DNA of 64,000 nt, from positions 41,703,260 to 41,767,259 of the forward strand of contig NC_065530.1 in assembly GCF_020184175.1 (NCBI RefSeq). The letters are read 5' to 3'. Position numbers and translations under genes: made by a program. Below the pieces are notes generated by a model. That model had not been told where the DNA came from. It worked only from the letters and a program-made list of their open reading frames with translations, and ran no database searches. Positions 39,722 to 52,290 of this stretch are shown here, in pieces (position 1 is the stretch's first letter; each line of letters begins with the position of its first letter). The stretch comes from Aphis gossypii (taxonomy: Eukaryota > Arthropoda > Insecta > Hemiptera > Aphididae).

Positions 39722-42700
39722 AAAGTAACGAAGACAGCGGCGGAGCGCGCGTAGCTATAGTGAAAATACAATTTAAAAACAATACGTATATCGTATTTTA
39801 TTATTGCACGTTTACCATACACATAGTGGATATAGATTTTTCAACACAGAAGAAGAAAAACCGACAATATAATATAATCACATGCGTTGTGTTGTAGTTA
39901 CTTCGAACTACTTGCATAATATAGATTGTACAAGGATATATTATTATATGGGGGATGTTCCATGTATATCATCGCAGTACAATATTATACCACCTCGAAT
40001 TTGGAATTCTTAACATAAATATATTGATACATAGATTAATTTATTAACTATGATCTTCTCCTTGCCTGTAATTTATTGAGATCCAATATTTTGGAATTTG
40101 TAATTTTAAAAATGATTCATTTTTGCTGATGTAATATGATTACATTTTTAATTTTTTGAACATTGGATAAATAATATTATGTCGTTTATCTAATAAGAAT
40201 TAACATTTTATATGCGTAATGTAGAGGTAGATTCTTTTCCATTTTATAAAAATATATTTTTAAAAAAAGTGTTCTGTTCATAACCATAAAATTAAACATA
40301 TACATTATCTCAAAAATACAATAAACTATTCTGGAGACAAAAAAATAATGGTACATTTATGCATATAATAATATGTATCTATTCTCTTAAAACAACAAGA
40401 CGTACTTATAAAAAATTAGTGCAACCAATTAAATGTATTACTTCGTATATACGTCCCTCGTGATGTATATGTTACGTTCATTGTAGACTTAAAGTTCACC
40501 TCGTTATGTGGTCGAGGTGTTTAATTACAAACGGCGCGTTTACTTTATACCTATGCATTTAATATGACCTAACTTGTGACGACCTGTGCATTTATTATGT
40601 GCCATTTATTGTACAATATAATTATCTAGAAATTCCCGATTGTCTTCGAAATTACAATTATGAACGTAAAGTAGTGAAAATGGAGCAACATTATATTGAT
40701 CTGGTATCACATAGTTAATTTTATATTGTTCTCAATCACGTGTTTTTTCAATCTATTGTTGTTGTTGGATTTTAAGTAACAATAGATTCCACGGAGGCAT
40801 GATCGCGTGGTCTCTAATGTATACAAATCACTGACCGTCAAATGGCCGTTATTGTTTTTAAATAGTACGTTTGAATTATGTTCTTGAATTTAATTAAGTT
40901 GACATATTTTCACGTAATTCTTTATTGGCTATTACAGCAAATTGTTTGCGTTTCGTGAGTTATATTTTTATTTACATAGCTAAGACCAGAGAAAAAAAAA
41001 ACACTAGCAAAATTATGATAAATAGATTGTTTGCATGTTAAGCGTACAAAAATATTCAAACAAATTTCAATTATCTAACATTATCTACATAACGGAAAGA
41101 ATAAAGTTTGGGATATTTATCTTAATAAAGACGGTGGGGAGACACGACGAATTTCTTTTAATATTATTACACTTGCGTAGTAAAATTATTACATAAAAAT
41201 ACCGTAAAATGTCAAACTATCCACTTCGCAATAACGTGAAAAAAAATTGTATGTGCAGAAAAACTTTCAGACTTATTGCTACTAATTTTACTGTGGAAAG
41301 CGGTCGTACATATCTATCCGACTGATTACCTAACATAAAGCTGGACGTTTGAGATGATGTCACGTGCGAATGTGCGATCGGACGAGTAACATTTTTAGGA
41401 CTACGTCAACACGTTTTTGAATGAAACGCACGCGGGGATATATTTGACAAGATATTATATTGCCTGTCATCAATAATGGTTGCCAGATATTAGACTTTGA
41501 ACACGTTTCAACCGACCAATGTATGGTGGGAATAAATTAATAATAAAATCTTAGTACGACCAATAACCAGGAACAAGCTGTTTTCTGTATCTAAATACTA
41601 CATATTTTACGCATTTAATTGTATTACATGATCATCACATGTACAAGAAATTTTATAGTATAAGAATATTATTATCACTAGAACACATTTGAGTCAACAG
41701 ATTATTCTATCTCGTCCTTATACATTCAGAAAATCGTGAAACTGGAACCCGATCAACAACCTTAAATCGGATTTCCACAAAATCGTTTTGTCTTGTGTTT
41801 TATACGTATACCTAATTTGTAAATGACAATATTTTTATACTTACCAAATAAAAAAAATGTAAAAACTAAATAGTTAAAATTTACCTGTTGGAGCCTGGTA
41901 CTATTATTCTGTAATATTTCTTAAATTAAATTAGCCCACCGGTATACCGATAATATCTTATTAATTTTTAATTTAATTTAATTGTTTTAATCATATTTAA
42001 TTCGTTAAACGTTTTGATATTTTATCACGACGATCAGTCTTATACATATCAACATAACTTATCTAACTAATCATAATAAATTATGTGAAATCAAAAAATA
42101 TATTTTTTTATCATCTAAAAAAAAAAATCCATAACGGTTCTTAGGATTACATTTAACTTTTAATAAAACAATTATGACAATTTTGTGACAATATACCAAA
42201 AGAATAAATGAAGACGCAAATAGCTATTTAACCAAAATAATATTATCTTTATAATTCAATAATAACGTATAAAAACGGATGTAATAAAAACCACGAAATT
42301 ATTCGTTTATGACCAACTTTATAGATTTAATGAGTAGTTATCAAAAGTATTAGGAGAGAAAAAAAATGTTATCACATTAATGTACATCACGTTTTACCGG
42401 AACGACTAGCGTCACATCAAATGGAATGCAACGGCTTTACGTTTAAAAATGTCCAATGTGCATTTGGTAAGTAGAAAAAAAGGGAAAAAAAGCAGTTTAA
42501 TTTTTATAGCTTCTATAGCTGAAATATCGTAAAACCATTTATTAAAACATCCACTAAGTATATAGGTAGTTAAATAGTAAAACCCTGAACGGATTTTTCA
42601 AACGAACACAGTTCGCGTTTTTGCTGTATACATGAGGTAGGTGTACGAAAGTTTGTTGGATGAATGCGCATCACTGTGAATTCTGAAAGTATTCCAAAAA

Positions 42701-43400
42701 CCCAAAGCTATCGAATTGAATTTAAATTCCTGACGGTTTATTTTCTTTACCCTAGAAAAACTGTGATTGTAGATGATTACAAGATATAAGTACTCCGTTG
42801 CAGCAGTTCGCAATATGTGTACTAATCGTTAGGACTATAAAGTAGCGAAAAAATTACCCAATCATTATAATATCTTACAATCAATTTTTTTTTATCCAAA
42901 ATCATACTGAAATTCGTATACAAAGAAATAACAAAATGTTGATTCTTTTTAAAATTATGGATCTACAAGATTATATTTTATTTTTAAAAATGTGGAAAAA
43001 TGTCTTTTTGTTTAACAGTTTTACGCTAAATTACAAAAAAAAAAAAAAAAAATAGTATTAATAAGTTTGCACCTTTACTTATAATTCTGAAGGTAAGAGT
43101 TCATATAAATTGTCTTATTAATAAAACTTTTAAAGGTTGACTAGTCATAACAAGGTTTTTTTTAGTTTTCATCTATAATAGAAAATACCACAATTGACAA
43201 AAATGTGTTAATTTTGAAGCTAATAAATAATATATGGTGAAATAGCAAGTATTATATTATGTGCAAAAAAAAAATGGGATCCTTTAAAAGTTGCACAATC
43301 GGATAACTGTCCACCGCTCCCGAGAGAACCCACCTTGAATACCGTCTTGTAAGCCATATGCTATAATACTATAGTCAAATATAACGAATATACGACTTGA
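39722..43400. other. Mostly AT-rich stretch with small CpG patches
   Basis: There is no supported gene. A perfect hairpin lies at 40497-40519, with arms CACCTCG and CGAGGTG around a 9-nt loop. A CpG-rich patch lies at about 41310-41460. A minus-strand frame at 42598-42813 has no ATG near its start and no identity. Confidence 0.5.
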
Positions 43401-44430
43401 ACATTCAACTACCTACTGTAATGTGGAAAGTTCAAAAACATAAGCATTCGTCTGGTCGGTCCGAGTTCAATCTGTTCTTGCCGAGAATAACTGTCACTCG
43501 GTCGCAGAACGAATGAAAAAAAATGGAAATAAAATTATGTACGCGTACCATTATTGTTGTTTTTGCGTTTTTGTTTTGCGGACAGTTAATTCCGAAAAAT
43601 AACTTCGCCGCCGCAGCAGTAGCGTTTATATAATGTGGATTTTATACATGCTAATGTACGCACGTATTGCATAAACTTTGACGTCCCGGGTTCTCATTTA
43701 TCATTTCATGTACTTCGACCGCAACGTACATTATAGTCGTGAATGTTAAAATACGAAAACGAATTCTTTTCAAAAAAAAAAAAAATAAATAATAATAAAA
43801 GCAGACCCAACTACCGCATGCTATTATAATACCGGTATAATTCGTTTATGATTATTTGGTTCTATAAAGATAAATTAAACGATATGACCCTCATGAGGGG
43901 CAAAAAGCGTATTAATATATTATTTTTGTATTATTAATATTACTACTTATATACAGTTACTACGTGTTGGCAGACATAAATAGTACATTAATATAATAAC
44001 AAAAATTGATTTCATAATTATTATTACTTTTTTTTTCTTCGTTCGTCACTAGTATACGATACGATATAGTAATATTTTCAATCGTAGTTGATCGAAGTTT
44101 TTCGTTTGATATACTTGAGTGATTAATGTTTTAGTAGTGAAATGTGATAGATATTTTTCTAAATACATTTCTTAAACGCCATACGCATATACGCTTGGTA
44201 TACACTTCGAATAGGTCGATTTTCTATTTCCTCAATAGGTTTTTCCCGGCAGTATTAAGAAAAGCTATTGAAGTGCAAAAACGCAAGCGATTGAAGATCT
44301 CGAAACCTGAGTTCCGTTCAAAACCGGCATTTGAATGCGTTGATATTATTTATCATAGCTTTCAAACTGAAAGCCGGACGACTACAACAATAATGCATGA
44401 CCACTGACTACTATCGTCCATCCTTGTGTG
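43401..44430. other. CpG-containing non-coding island
   Basis: This segment is moderately complex with retained CpG, including GCCGCCGCAGCAG near 43607. A + strand frame at 44144-44407 begins without an ATG and ends in a Lys/Arg-rich then Thr-rich segment. It was not accepted as a gene. Regulatory DNA or a non-coding exon is possible. Confidence 0.25.
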
Positions 44431-47400
44431 AAGTGCATCCCAGTATCAGGATATTTATTTTTATCCTTTAAATTTGAATTTTTTATTATTTTAATTTTAA
44501 TAATATATATATATATTATTACATCTACGTCGATTCGTCAAAACTATATTATAATAATATTATATTGTAGATATATAAGTTATTCCTTCCGACAAATATC
44601 ACAAAATAATGTTTCCAAACCAGCTTACATTTACAGTAAAAAGATCGCTTTGTATGTACTATATTATCATATACAGTATGGTCATATTTTCAAGCTATAT
44701 ATTTAAGACTGTTAACTCTCCTAAAATGCTCATGCATAATAAATCTATTATTGCTATTTTTGTTTAAGTTATTTCATTACTATCAAAAATCATAATTGAA
44801 TGAGTGAGAAACATTTAATATTTACCATAAATACAATTTAATTATTTGATTTATTAAAATATTTAATATTTTGTATGTTTTCATTTTTTTTTTTTTTTTT
44901 TAATGTTTTTTTTATGATCAAATTATAATTTAAACTGATGATATTAAAAATTTTAACCGACATTTGAATAACAAATTAATTATGAATATTGGTTAATTTT
45001 TAGTTATTTATATTTTAGAGTCGTATCCGTAAAGCCAAAATTAGACTTTTTTAAGTATGATATCATAAATATACTTAACATATAAATATGCGCATGTTTG
45101 CGCATCATGCAAGTTCTCACAAACATTATAATAATATGTAAAGTTGTCAGTCATTAATAATCTATAACTTAATAGAAAGTGCAACACTGGAATAATGTTA
45201 CTTAGACGATTATTGATCTATCTTAAAAAAAATGGTAAAATTTTTATGTCATGCCTGCATGCTTTTCAAAAACCATAAAATCGAAATCAAAACCAAAATC
45301 TAAATGAAAAATTGAAACGATATTTCAAGGTGGTAGTAAGTTTTTCTCGTTCTACACGTTCTAACGACTTTTATATAATATAATGTAACTTCTTTGTAAT
45401 GTAATAACATCGAACAATATACATTATCTATAAGGTAACGATGTACACGGTATGCTGTCCCAATTCAAAAATATTACTATACTAAATGTAGCGTTTATAT
45501 TTATGTTATAGGTAAATGATAAAACCTTCTTCGGAATATGTTGAAGATTTATTGTTATGGTTTCAGTAGGAAATAGTAAAATGATGAATCCCAACCGGCA
45601 TGTATAATATTATATGTAAAATATAACATTGTGTTTTCAACTTGTTTTACAGTTACTTTATTTACGGTTGAATCGTTTGAGAATAATGTAGTATAATAAT
45701 ATTCCAGTCATATCATATTATTATGAGGTAAATAATAATAAAAAAAAATGTAAAATATTGATTCCCATAAATTTCAATAATAAACCTATAACAGTTATAA
45801 TTTATAACATTATTGTGAATATTAAAAAGTTAAAGGAAGACAATAATATTATATTGAATCAAATATACAAGAATTATTTAAGAAAAAGTATTATAACATC
45901 ATTAAATAGATTATACTCGTATAATATATTTAATCGCTAAATTAAGCTAAACGCAAAACGTATTTTATTTAAACGCCTTATCGTAAATAGCCGATGTTAA
46001 TCTTTGATAGTGCGTACAGTCCGTCGGGAATTCGCGGAGTGTCATAAACACATTTTGAGCCATTAAATGTTGTAAACGCTCAAGCACTAAGTTAAGAAAG
46101 GACTATCGGGGTATCAACTGTGATTATGGATACTCTTGTGATACAATGGATATAATATTATTATTTTAAGGGTCTAAGGTCCAAGGATTCATTTTTATTA
46201 TTGCTTTACGTATCTTTTATACCTGGCTTGGTAAAAACAGAAATTTATGACTAATCAGTAATTACAACTTATTAAGATCATATTTATGACTTGAAATTGA
46301 TAAATGGCATACATAATAATTACAGTATTCAGGTAAGTATATATATATATATATATATATTATATTTGTAGGTCATATAAGTCGATAAAATAAAATTTTA
46401 ATGAGGATTTTGATTTTTAGGTAATAGGTATAACATAATATTATTTATTATTATTATTAAACATACATATACAGTTTTTAAGAGTAAAAATTGTAGACGA
46501 TTCGTTCAACATAGAGTTAACAAAAAATATTCACTTGTAATATTTTAGATATAGTATATTAATACAGCATTTTTTATTTTATGACATTTTTTTTCATGGT
46601 TTAGTTATAATTAATTAACATTAATATTACATTATCTAAGTTATTAAACATATCGAAAAAATAACTAATAAATGTTTATTTTTTGAAATATATTAGTTTT
46701 ATATTTGTCAATCTTTATAAACTATAATCGTCTGTTAATCTTAATTGTTTTCTAACATTTTCTCACTAATATAATTATTATAAAAACAAACAAACGTCAT
46801 AATAAGCAGTTATAACGTTGTATTTATATCTATCGTAAATTATGTGTTATGTGAATAAAATTAAAAGAAAAATAAATGCCTAATTATACCACACTGAGCT
46901 GTGTTACGTCTATAATAACCGTTGGGAAATCTTTCACTCGGTCTAAGAAAAAATAATATTATACTTCCGTCATCATCCTTTTGCACACACCCACTGATGT
47001 AGTAGTATCTCTCAAATACGTATTTATAGTATTTTCCACCCGTTATTTTCGTTGAGTAGGTACATTTTGTGCGCTATCTATTCTGTTACGGTTTTAGCAG
47101 GAAATTTCAATTTATAAACAACTATTTTTTTTATAAATCCTAACAAAAATAGGTTAAATACACACTGACTACACCGTGTATGACAATCAAAGGGATTAAT
47201 TTAGTTTGTATCAAAAAATTACATGTTTGAAATCGGTTTTTAAATTATTATTTTAAATATTGATTACAAAAAAAAATAAAAAAAAATAAAAAACTTTTTT
47301 TGTTCAATAGAAATTTCTTAAAATTAAAAAAATATTACTTAGAGATCGTAAATTTTGAGGTGAGAATCGCGTTTGGTTTACAGGTATTGTCAAGTTAGTT

Positions 47401-47451
47401 CAAAAATATTAGACCAAATGAGTTGTGTTCATTTTGCATTTCGTTTCACAG
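44431..47451. other. AT-rich non-coding stretch
   Basis: I see no gene. It contains poly-T near 44886-44901 and the AT microsatellite at 46338-46361. A moderately complex patch lies at about 46900-47060. Confidence 0.55.
46338..46361. repeat. (TA)12 microsatellite
   Basis: There are about twelve uninterrupted TA units following AGGTAAG. Confidence 0.9.
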
Positions 47452-47664
47452 ACACGTAAACGTTTTCAACCAAAACTTAGAGGCGTGTCAATGGAAAGTC
47501 TTGAATTAAACAATACAACGATTTTTGTGACATTTTCATTGTCAAAAACTATAAGATACAAAAATTACCAATTTAACCAATTGTTTATAGAATTTATGAG
47601 GTTTACGAATGCCATAAGAAATGTGCACTTAATCTTTCGTGGTACCGATTTAAATGTTGGCTGA
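47452..47664 (+). CDS. Candidate terminal exon, unrecognised product
   Basis: A strong 3' splice site, a long pyrimidine-rich run ending TTTCGTTTCACAG at 47451, is followed at once by 70 open codons to a TGA. The segment is free of homopolymer and TA repeats, unlike its flanks. The encoded stretch starts TRKRFQPKLRGVSMESLE and continues with mixed polar and hydrophobic residues (middle NNTTIFVTFSLSKTIRYKN). An in-frame ATG occurs at codon 14. I recognise no domain. It could be the last exon of a + strand gene, which would fit the candidate first exon at 16 kb, or a remnant of a transposon gene. No donor partner has been identified. Confidence 0.2.
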   Translation, partial: TRKRFQPKLRGVSMESLELNNTTIFVTFSLSKTIRYKNYQFNQLFIEFMRFTNAIRNVHLIFRGTDLNVG

Positions 47665-48310
47665 AGGTTTTTATCGAAAAATTACAGTCCCCTCGATTGT
47701 TTAATCAATTCAGTATTGTTGGTCTTATATATTTATCGATTATAAATACATATAAAATATGTTCGTAATTTTAACAGTATGTATACTCCACTTTAATGTG
47801 GTGAGACGGCCAAAGGATTTATTAGTGTTATACATGGTGGTGACTTAAACAGACGAAGAAAGTATAGATATTTGATCACGAATACGCTTAGTAATACATT
47901 AAGCTAAGTATAAACGTCGGTAGTGACATACAATTTTACTCAAAGTAAACTGATAACAATAACAAATTAAAAAAAGAAAAGGGTTTTAAAATATGAAAAC
48001 AAAATCTATATTTTAAGAGAGATGTTTCCTCTTCTAATTTGGATCATTAGAATTTTTTGTTTTAATCAAAGACAAAAAATAGTTTAGAAATAACAAAAGA
48101 ATCAGAGACCAAATGTTTTTTTACGAAATGTAAATCCATTTTTATTAGTTATTAATTGTACTTTATATGGATCATCTTTTAGCTACCTCTATTATAAGTA
48201 TATACAATTACATTTATAATTATAATTTAAAAACAAAAAAATAAATTCATATTCAATAATAAATAATGTAACAATATTATACTATTAAATAGTGAACTTT
48301 TAAAAAAAAA
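47665..48310. other. AT-rich non-coding stretch
   Basis: Nothing recognisable is seen. Confidence 0.55.
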
Positions 48311-48398
48311 ATGGGGTAAAAATATCCGCATTGAAAATATATTGGAGGGGAAATATCCTACTACACCAAAAACATTGGGGGAGAAATTATCCATTTAC
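48311..48398. repeat. Three degenerate tandem units of 30-33 bp
   Basis: Three units start at 48311, 48341 and 48374. Each begins with a G-rich motif leading to a TATCC: ATGGGGTAAAAATATCC, then ATTGGAGGGGAAATATCC, then ATTGGGGGAGAAATTATCC. The spacing is 30 and 33 bases. The G-rich part stands out from the AT-rich flanks. This may be an old minisatellite or part of a dispersed repeat. Confidence 0.5.
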
Positions 48399-48577
48399 AA
48401 GTTCACACAATCTATATATTAATCTCAATATTAAAATTCATTCGTATTAAAAATTTTACCTTTATACTATATTTAAAACTTTATTTTATTGGTCATAATA
48501 TGACAACAATAATCCTTCTACAAAAATTAAAACAGTACCAACGATACAGTTGTTGTTCCTAAATTTCGGTACAATCT

Positions 48578-48832
48578 TTAACCACACAGATAAGGATAGC
48601 GTTTAGTTTGATGATAACTATAACTATGGTGATAACGATAACCACTATGATAATCATAATCATAATAACAATAATTATACGTACTTCGCACTTCGCGAAA
48701 ACCTTTAGACTTTTGCCACAGTGTGCCATCGTCGTTGTCGTTGTCGACGTTGGCCACACGCCAGTCTGCAAAAATAAGGACGACAATCGTGGCGCCAGTC
48801 GTCCTCACGCCCACACGTCCTCTGACCGCCAT
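48578..48832 (-). CDS. Candidate small secreted protein, 84 residues
   Basis: On the minus strand an ATG at 48832 in good context (GACAATGG) opens an 84-codon frame. The N-terminus (MAVRGRVGVRTTG) is basic and is followed by a hydrophobic stretch (ATIVVLIFA) and then polar Asp/Asn residues, the layout of a signal peptide. The C-terminal third is rich in Tyr and His (YDYDYHSGYRYHH), as in some secreted or cuticular proteins, but that part is encoded by a TAT/CAT/GAT-like repeat and may be an accident. The other strand has overlapping frames of 84 and 88 codons, as expected in a GC-rich island. An acceptor-like TTATTTTTGCAG lies inside the frame, so the true unit may instead be an exon starting there. 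No family is recognised. Confidence 0.2.
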   Translation of the reverse strand: MAVRGRVGVRTTGATIVVLIFADWRVANVDNDNDDGTLWQKSKGFREVRSTYNYCYYDYDYHSGYRYHHSYSYHQTKRYPYLCG

Positions 48833-49332
48833 TGTCCTGGCGGCAGGCGTTTTTATTGTTTCAATTATAAGTAATGGAAATTCATTACGGACGGCGCCGC
48901 CGAGCTCTGTGCGCGTTTGTACGACGATCACGCTGCATGATAACCGCACGTACGCGGTATATGGTATGCAGGAATAGACGACGGAACGAGTCAACAGGAT
49001 CTTCGCCTCAATGAAAGCTAAATTTTGAAAACGACCTTTTTTGTAAAAACGATATATTTAAATACAATGTCACCATCCATCCTGCAGGACTGTTAGTATA
49101 ATATATACCATTTTATAAAATGTACTAAATAATATCGTTCTCTGCAAGTATATAGATTTTTGGTGGACCAAGATTGTTCATTTTTCTTATACTTTTATCC
49201 ACCTAAAAGCGCAAGAGCATATGTTACGGATATTGTTTTTTGTTAATAAATCAGATTATAATATGATTATACACCCATGATGAGTGGGAAAATATTATGG
49301 GTATAAGTAGATATTGTAAAGTATTGATATAT
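48833..49332. other. CpG-rich island and AT-rich flank
   Basis: From 48833 to about 48990 the DNA is CpG-rich (for example GGACGGCGCCGCCGAGC). It lies upstream of the minus-strand small ORF and could be its promoter. The rest is AT-rich. Confidence 0.3.
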
Positions 49333-49364
49333 AGGTTAGGTTAGTTTAGGTTACTTAAGGTTAA
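49333..49364 (+). repeat. Short telomere-like (TTAGG) tract, degenerate
   Basis: The string contains TTAGG (49336-49340), TTAG, TTTAGG, then TTACTTAAGGTTA. TTAGG is the telomeric repeat of many insects including aphids. Only two units are perfect, so this may be a decayed interstitial telomeric insertion or chance. Confidence 0.35.
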
Positions 49365-50500
49365 TTAATACGGTCTATTGGTTGAGACAAAGAGTGTACT
49401 TTGGTGTGAAAAAACTAGTTTTTTGTCCGAAACATACTTGTATAAATATATATATTTTATATACAATATTGTTATTTTATCTCTATTCAAATCAATAATA
49501 TTATTATATAATTCTATACAAAACATAACCGACTACAAGTACTCAGAATTTAAACGTTTGCTGTGATAAGAAAAGTTGAAATTTCATCAATAATGAGTCC
49601 ACTATAATAAATAAATCGATTTATTTGAATCGATAAAAAAAATATATAAACAAATTAGTTCATTTTCGTTGCATTTAAAATATAATACTAAAGCTTTAAT
49701 ATTATTATTAGTATTATTATTAAATTACATTTCACAAGGTTCTTCTAAATTCTATGATGTGATTCGTTGATTCTTTACAACTCAAAAACATAATGTTTTT
49801 CATAATATAAATTAGTTTCTTAGTTCGATATAAACAATATATTTTGAATAAACACACGAAACAACAAAACTTTCCAGTTTGTTTTTGTGTTACGAGACTT
49901 ACTTCATGATATTGAAGAAATGTAAGTCAGTGTACATATTGTCAATATAAATGTTTGTGAGGCAAAGTTATATAGAAACTAATTTTCTTTTTTTTTTATC
50001 TTCCTTTCCGCACATAAAATAATATTATTATTTTAAGAGATGACACTCGATTTTGTGGACAATTAATTTTGACATTACTCTACAATAATTAAAATGTGAG
50101 TACGCAACACTGATTAACTATGACTTGGTGTAATGATATTTGTATACATAATATATTATTTTGTACGTAAAAGAACCTCACAAATGTGTAGGTATTATTG
50201 TGATATTTTTAGTGTGCATTTATATATTATTATGAAAACTGATTTTAAACCTATTTATTCAACTTAACTTCCAAAACCTGAAATGATAATATTAAAATGA
50301 TACTTTTAGTAAGTTATTTTTTAAATAATGTAGGAACCAATCTTCCTAGCTTATACTGTTTTAAATACGAATTATATGAAAGGATAGGTGAAACAGAATT
50401 AATACTTAAGTTTGTACATATTAGATTTTTAAATGTTGTACATTTCAGTTATTTAAAAAAAAAAAAAAAAAACTGAGAATATTTTATATTTAACCAATCT
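49365..50500. other. AT-rich non-coding stretch
   Basis: There is no gene and no recognisable element beyond ATT microsatellite-like runs near 49700 and an A17 run near 50457-50472. Confidence 0.55.
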
Positions 50501-50585
50501 CTCGGAGTACCAAGTAAATCTGATCTCCAAAGTAAAAAATCAATGCAATTTTATTCCACAAAAAGTCAAAAGGCTATAACAGACA

Positions 50586-50660
50586 ACACAATTTTGCACT
50601 GATTATTGTAAAATCAATACATTTATCGGTCCTCTCATAATATAAAACTAGTTTGTGACC
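50586..50660 (+). repeat. Fragment of dispersed repeat family A (3' part)
   Basis: ATTGTAAAATCAATACAT followed by (C/T)TATCG(C/G)TCC is shared with the tail of the copy at 38.7 kb in the same orientation. Only this tail portion is evident, so it is a truncated or decayed third copy. Confidence 0.45.
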
Positions 50661-52187
50661 TCAGTATCAAATTTAATTAGAAAATAATTAAGACTTAAAT
50701 TTAACTCCGAGTAATTGAACAAAGGGTTGCTTACACTTTCGTTTAATTGTAAATCATACTATAATAATAATTAATAATATATAGGTACGAGAAGTATTTG
50801 TACAGCCGCATATTACAAAATTGAATAACGTTGCACGGTATAGCAAAATATGGCAAACGAGGTACTAGCCTTGTTTTGTTTTCGTTAAAATATCTATGGC
50901 AGTTTTATAAGTAAATTTACTGTGAGAATTAACCTAAAAGATTAAATAATTGAAAGTAAATTGGAATGAAGTCATACGATTACTGTTAGCAATTCAAAAT
51001 ATAACAAATCTTTTATAATATTATATAGTTGATTATAATACCAAGTGTACTATAATATGAATTAATAATAATTTAAAATGTATTTTATAGATAGATAAAA
51101 AATATGCTCGAATGTCTTACCACAATGGTACCATACGTACGACAGACAGTAAAATTGATGATCATTGTGAACTACTTTGACATTTACAAAAATTTAATCG
51201 ATTTAAAGTTTTATGTCACCGGGTTTTTAATGATGATAATAATTATTTTATTAAGTTTACAGACTAACAGTGCAATAAAAATATGAAATTGTAATACATT
51301 TTTATTAAATGATTACATATAGTTAAGTCAACAAACGATTTTGGGACACGCAAAATGGTAGTGTGACTTAAATCCATCAATTTTCAATGCCAAGATGTTA
51401 TTATATCGTCTAGGATCTAGATAATACGAGAAAATATATAAATAATTTCAAATAAGAAATTGTATACGTGTCATAATAAATTATAAGTAACAGTAGAAAT
51501 TCACCGATCATTATTGCCGTTACAGTGTTCATCCTAAATGAGACGTACGTCCAGTATAATATGTTCATCGACATCTATGTTGGTTTCATTATAGATACTA
51601 TAAAATCAAAAGTTTCCAATATAAGCACCCGAAAACTCGACGTTGAAAGGTTCAAAAAATAATTTCAACAAGTCGAAAACAATAGTGGGAGTACGTTTAA
51701 ATTGAAACTCGCCAGTTGTTGATTGCCTTTACTTTGATTTTATGTCGTGCGCGCGTGTGTGTGTATTTCGTCCCGACAGGCTGCGCGGTATTGCCGTTAA
51801 TGAAAACGCTATCGAGAGAATATAATGGTCATTGATCGCCGACAATTCCAATAAACGCTACCGAAAATTTTCCCAGTCGCAACAATAAACGTATCGAAAA
51901 AGGTAATTGTATTTTATAGGTGTTTTTTCTTTTTTGTTCTTGCTTTTCTCAACAAGCGCATATATGAATGTATTGCATCTCTTATTTGTCATGGTAAAGA
52001 GGGTTTCGGGCAAAAATGACTTTAGCGGCACACGTGTCATATGACCGGAACGCGTTTCTGATGTATATTGTCGATTTGTACTGGATATTTTACGCTTGAA
52101 AATTCACAATAATGCCTAATATTATCTAGTTGTTGTTCATGCACACGAAAAGTGCACTTCTGAAATGTTTCTACACAATAATAATAT
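50661..52187. other. AT-rich stretch and CpG-containing island
   Basis: No gene is supported to 51.5 kb. From about 51540 to 52100 the DNA is more complex, with a GCGCGCGTGTGTGTG patch near 51750. A minus-strand ATG frame of 60 codons (51858-52040) lies there. It has no signal peptide and no identity. A regulatory island is as likely. Confidence 0.35.
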
Positions 52188-52290
52188 ACAAGGTGATTCG
52201 CCAAGCATACTCTCTCCCGTATCTTGATTTAACAATGCATTTATTCAAAGATCGTACCATTTTAAAATTCTTGTTTTTTTTTTTTTTTTG
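52188..52290 (+). repeat. Dispersed repeat family B, copy 1
   Basis: It begins with ACAAGGTGATTCGCCAAGCA and continues with AATGCATTTATTCAAAG and a T-rich part. The same order of words occurs at 59.4 kb. The boundaries are approximate. The GTGATTC(A/G)CCAAG start is recalled from other insect repeats but has not been searched. Confidence 0.4.

Noticed and set aside
42598..42813. Minus-strand frame of 71 codons
   Set aside because: It has no ATG near its start, no clear acceptor and no recognisable family, although its composition is less simple than the flanks.
44144..44407. Plus-strand frame of 87 codons
   Set aside because: It lacks an ATG until near its end. An acceptor-like TTTTTCCCGGCAG lies inside it but nothing else supports an exon.
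51858..52040. Minus-strand ATG frame of 60 codons
   Set aside because: It has weak start context, no signal or domain, and lies in a CpG-containing island where chance frames are common.
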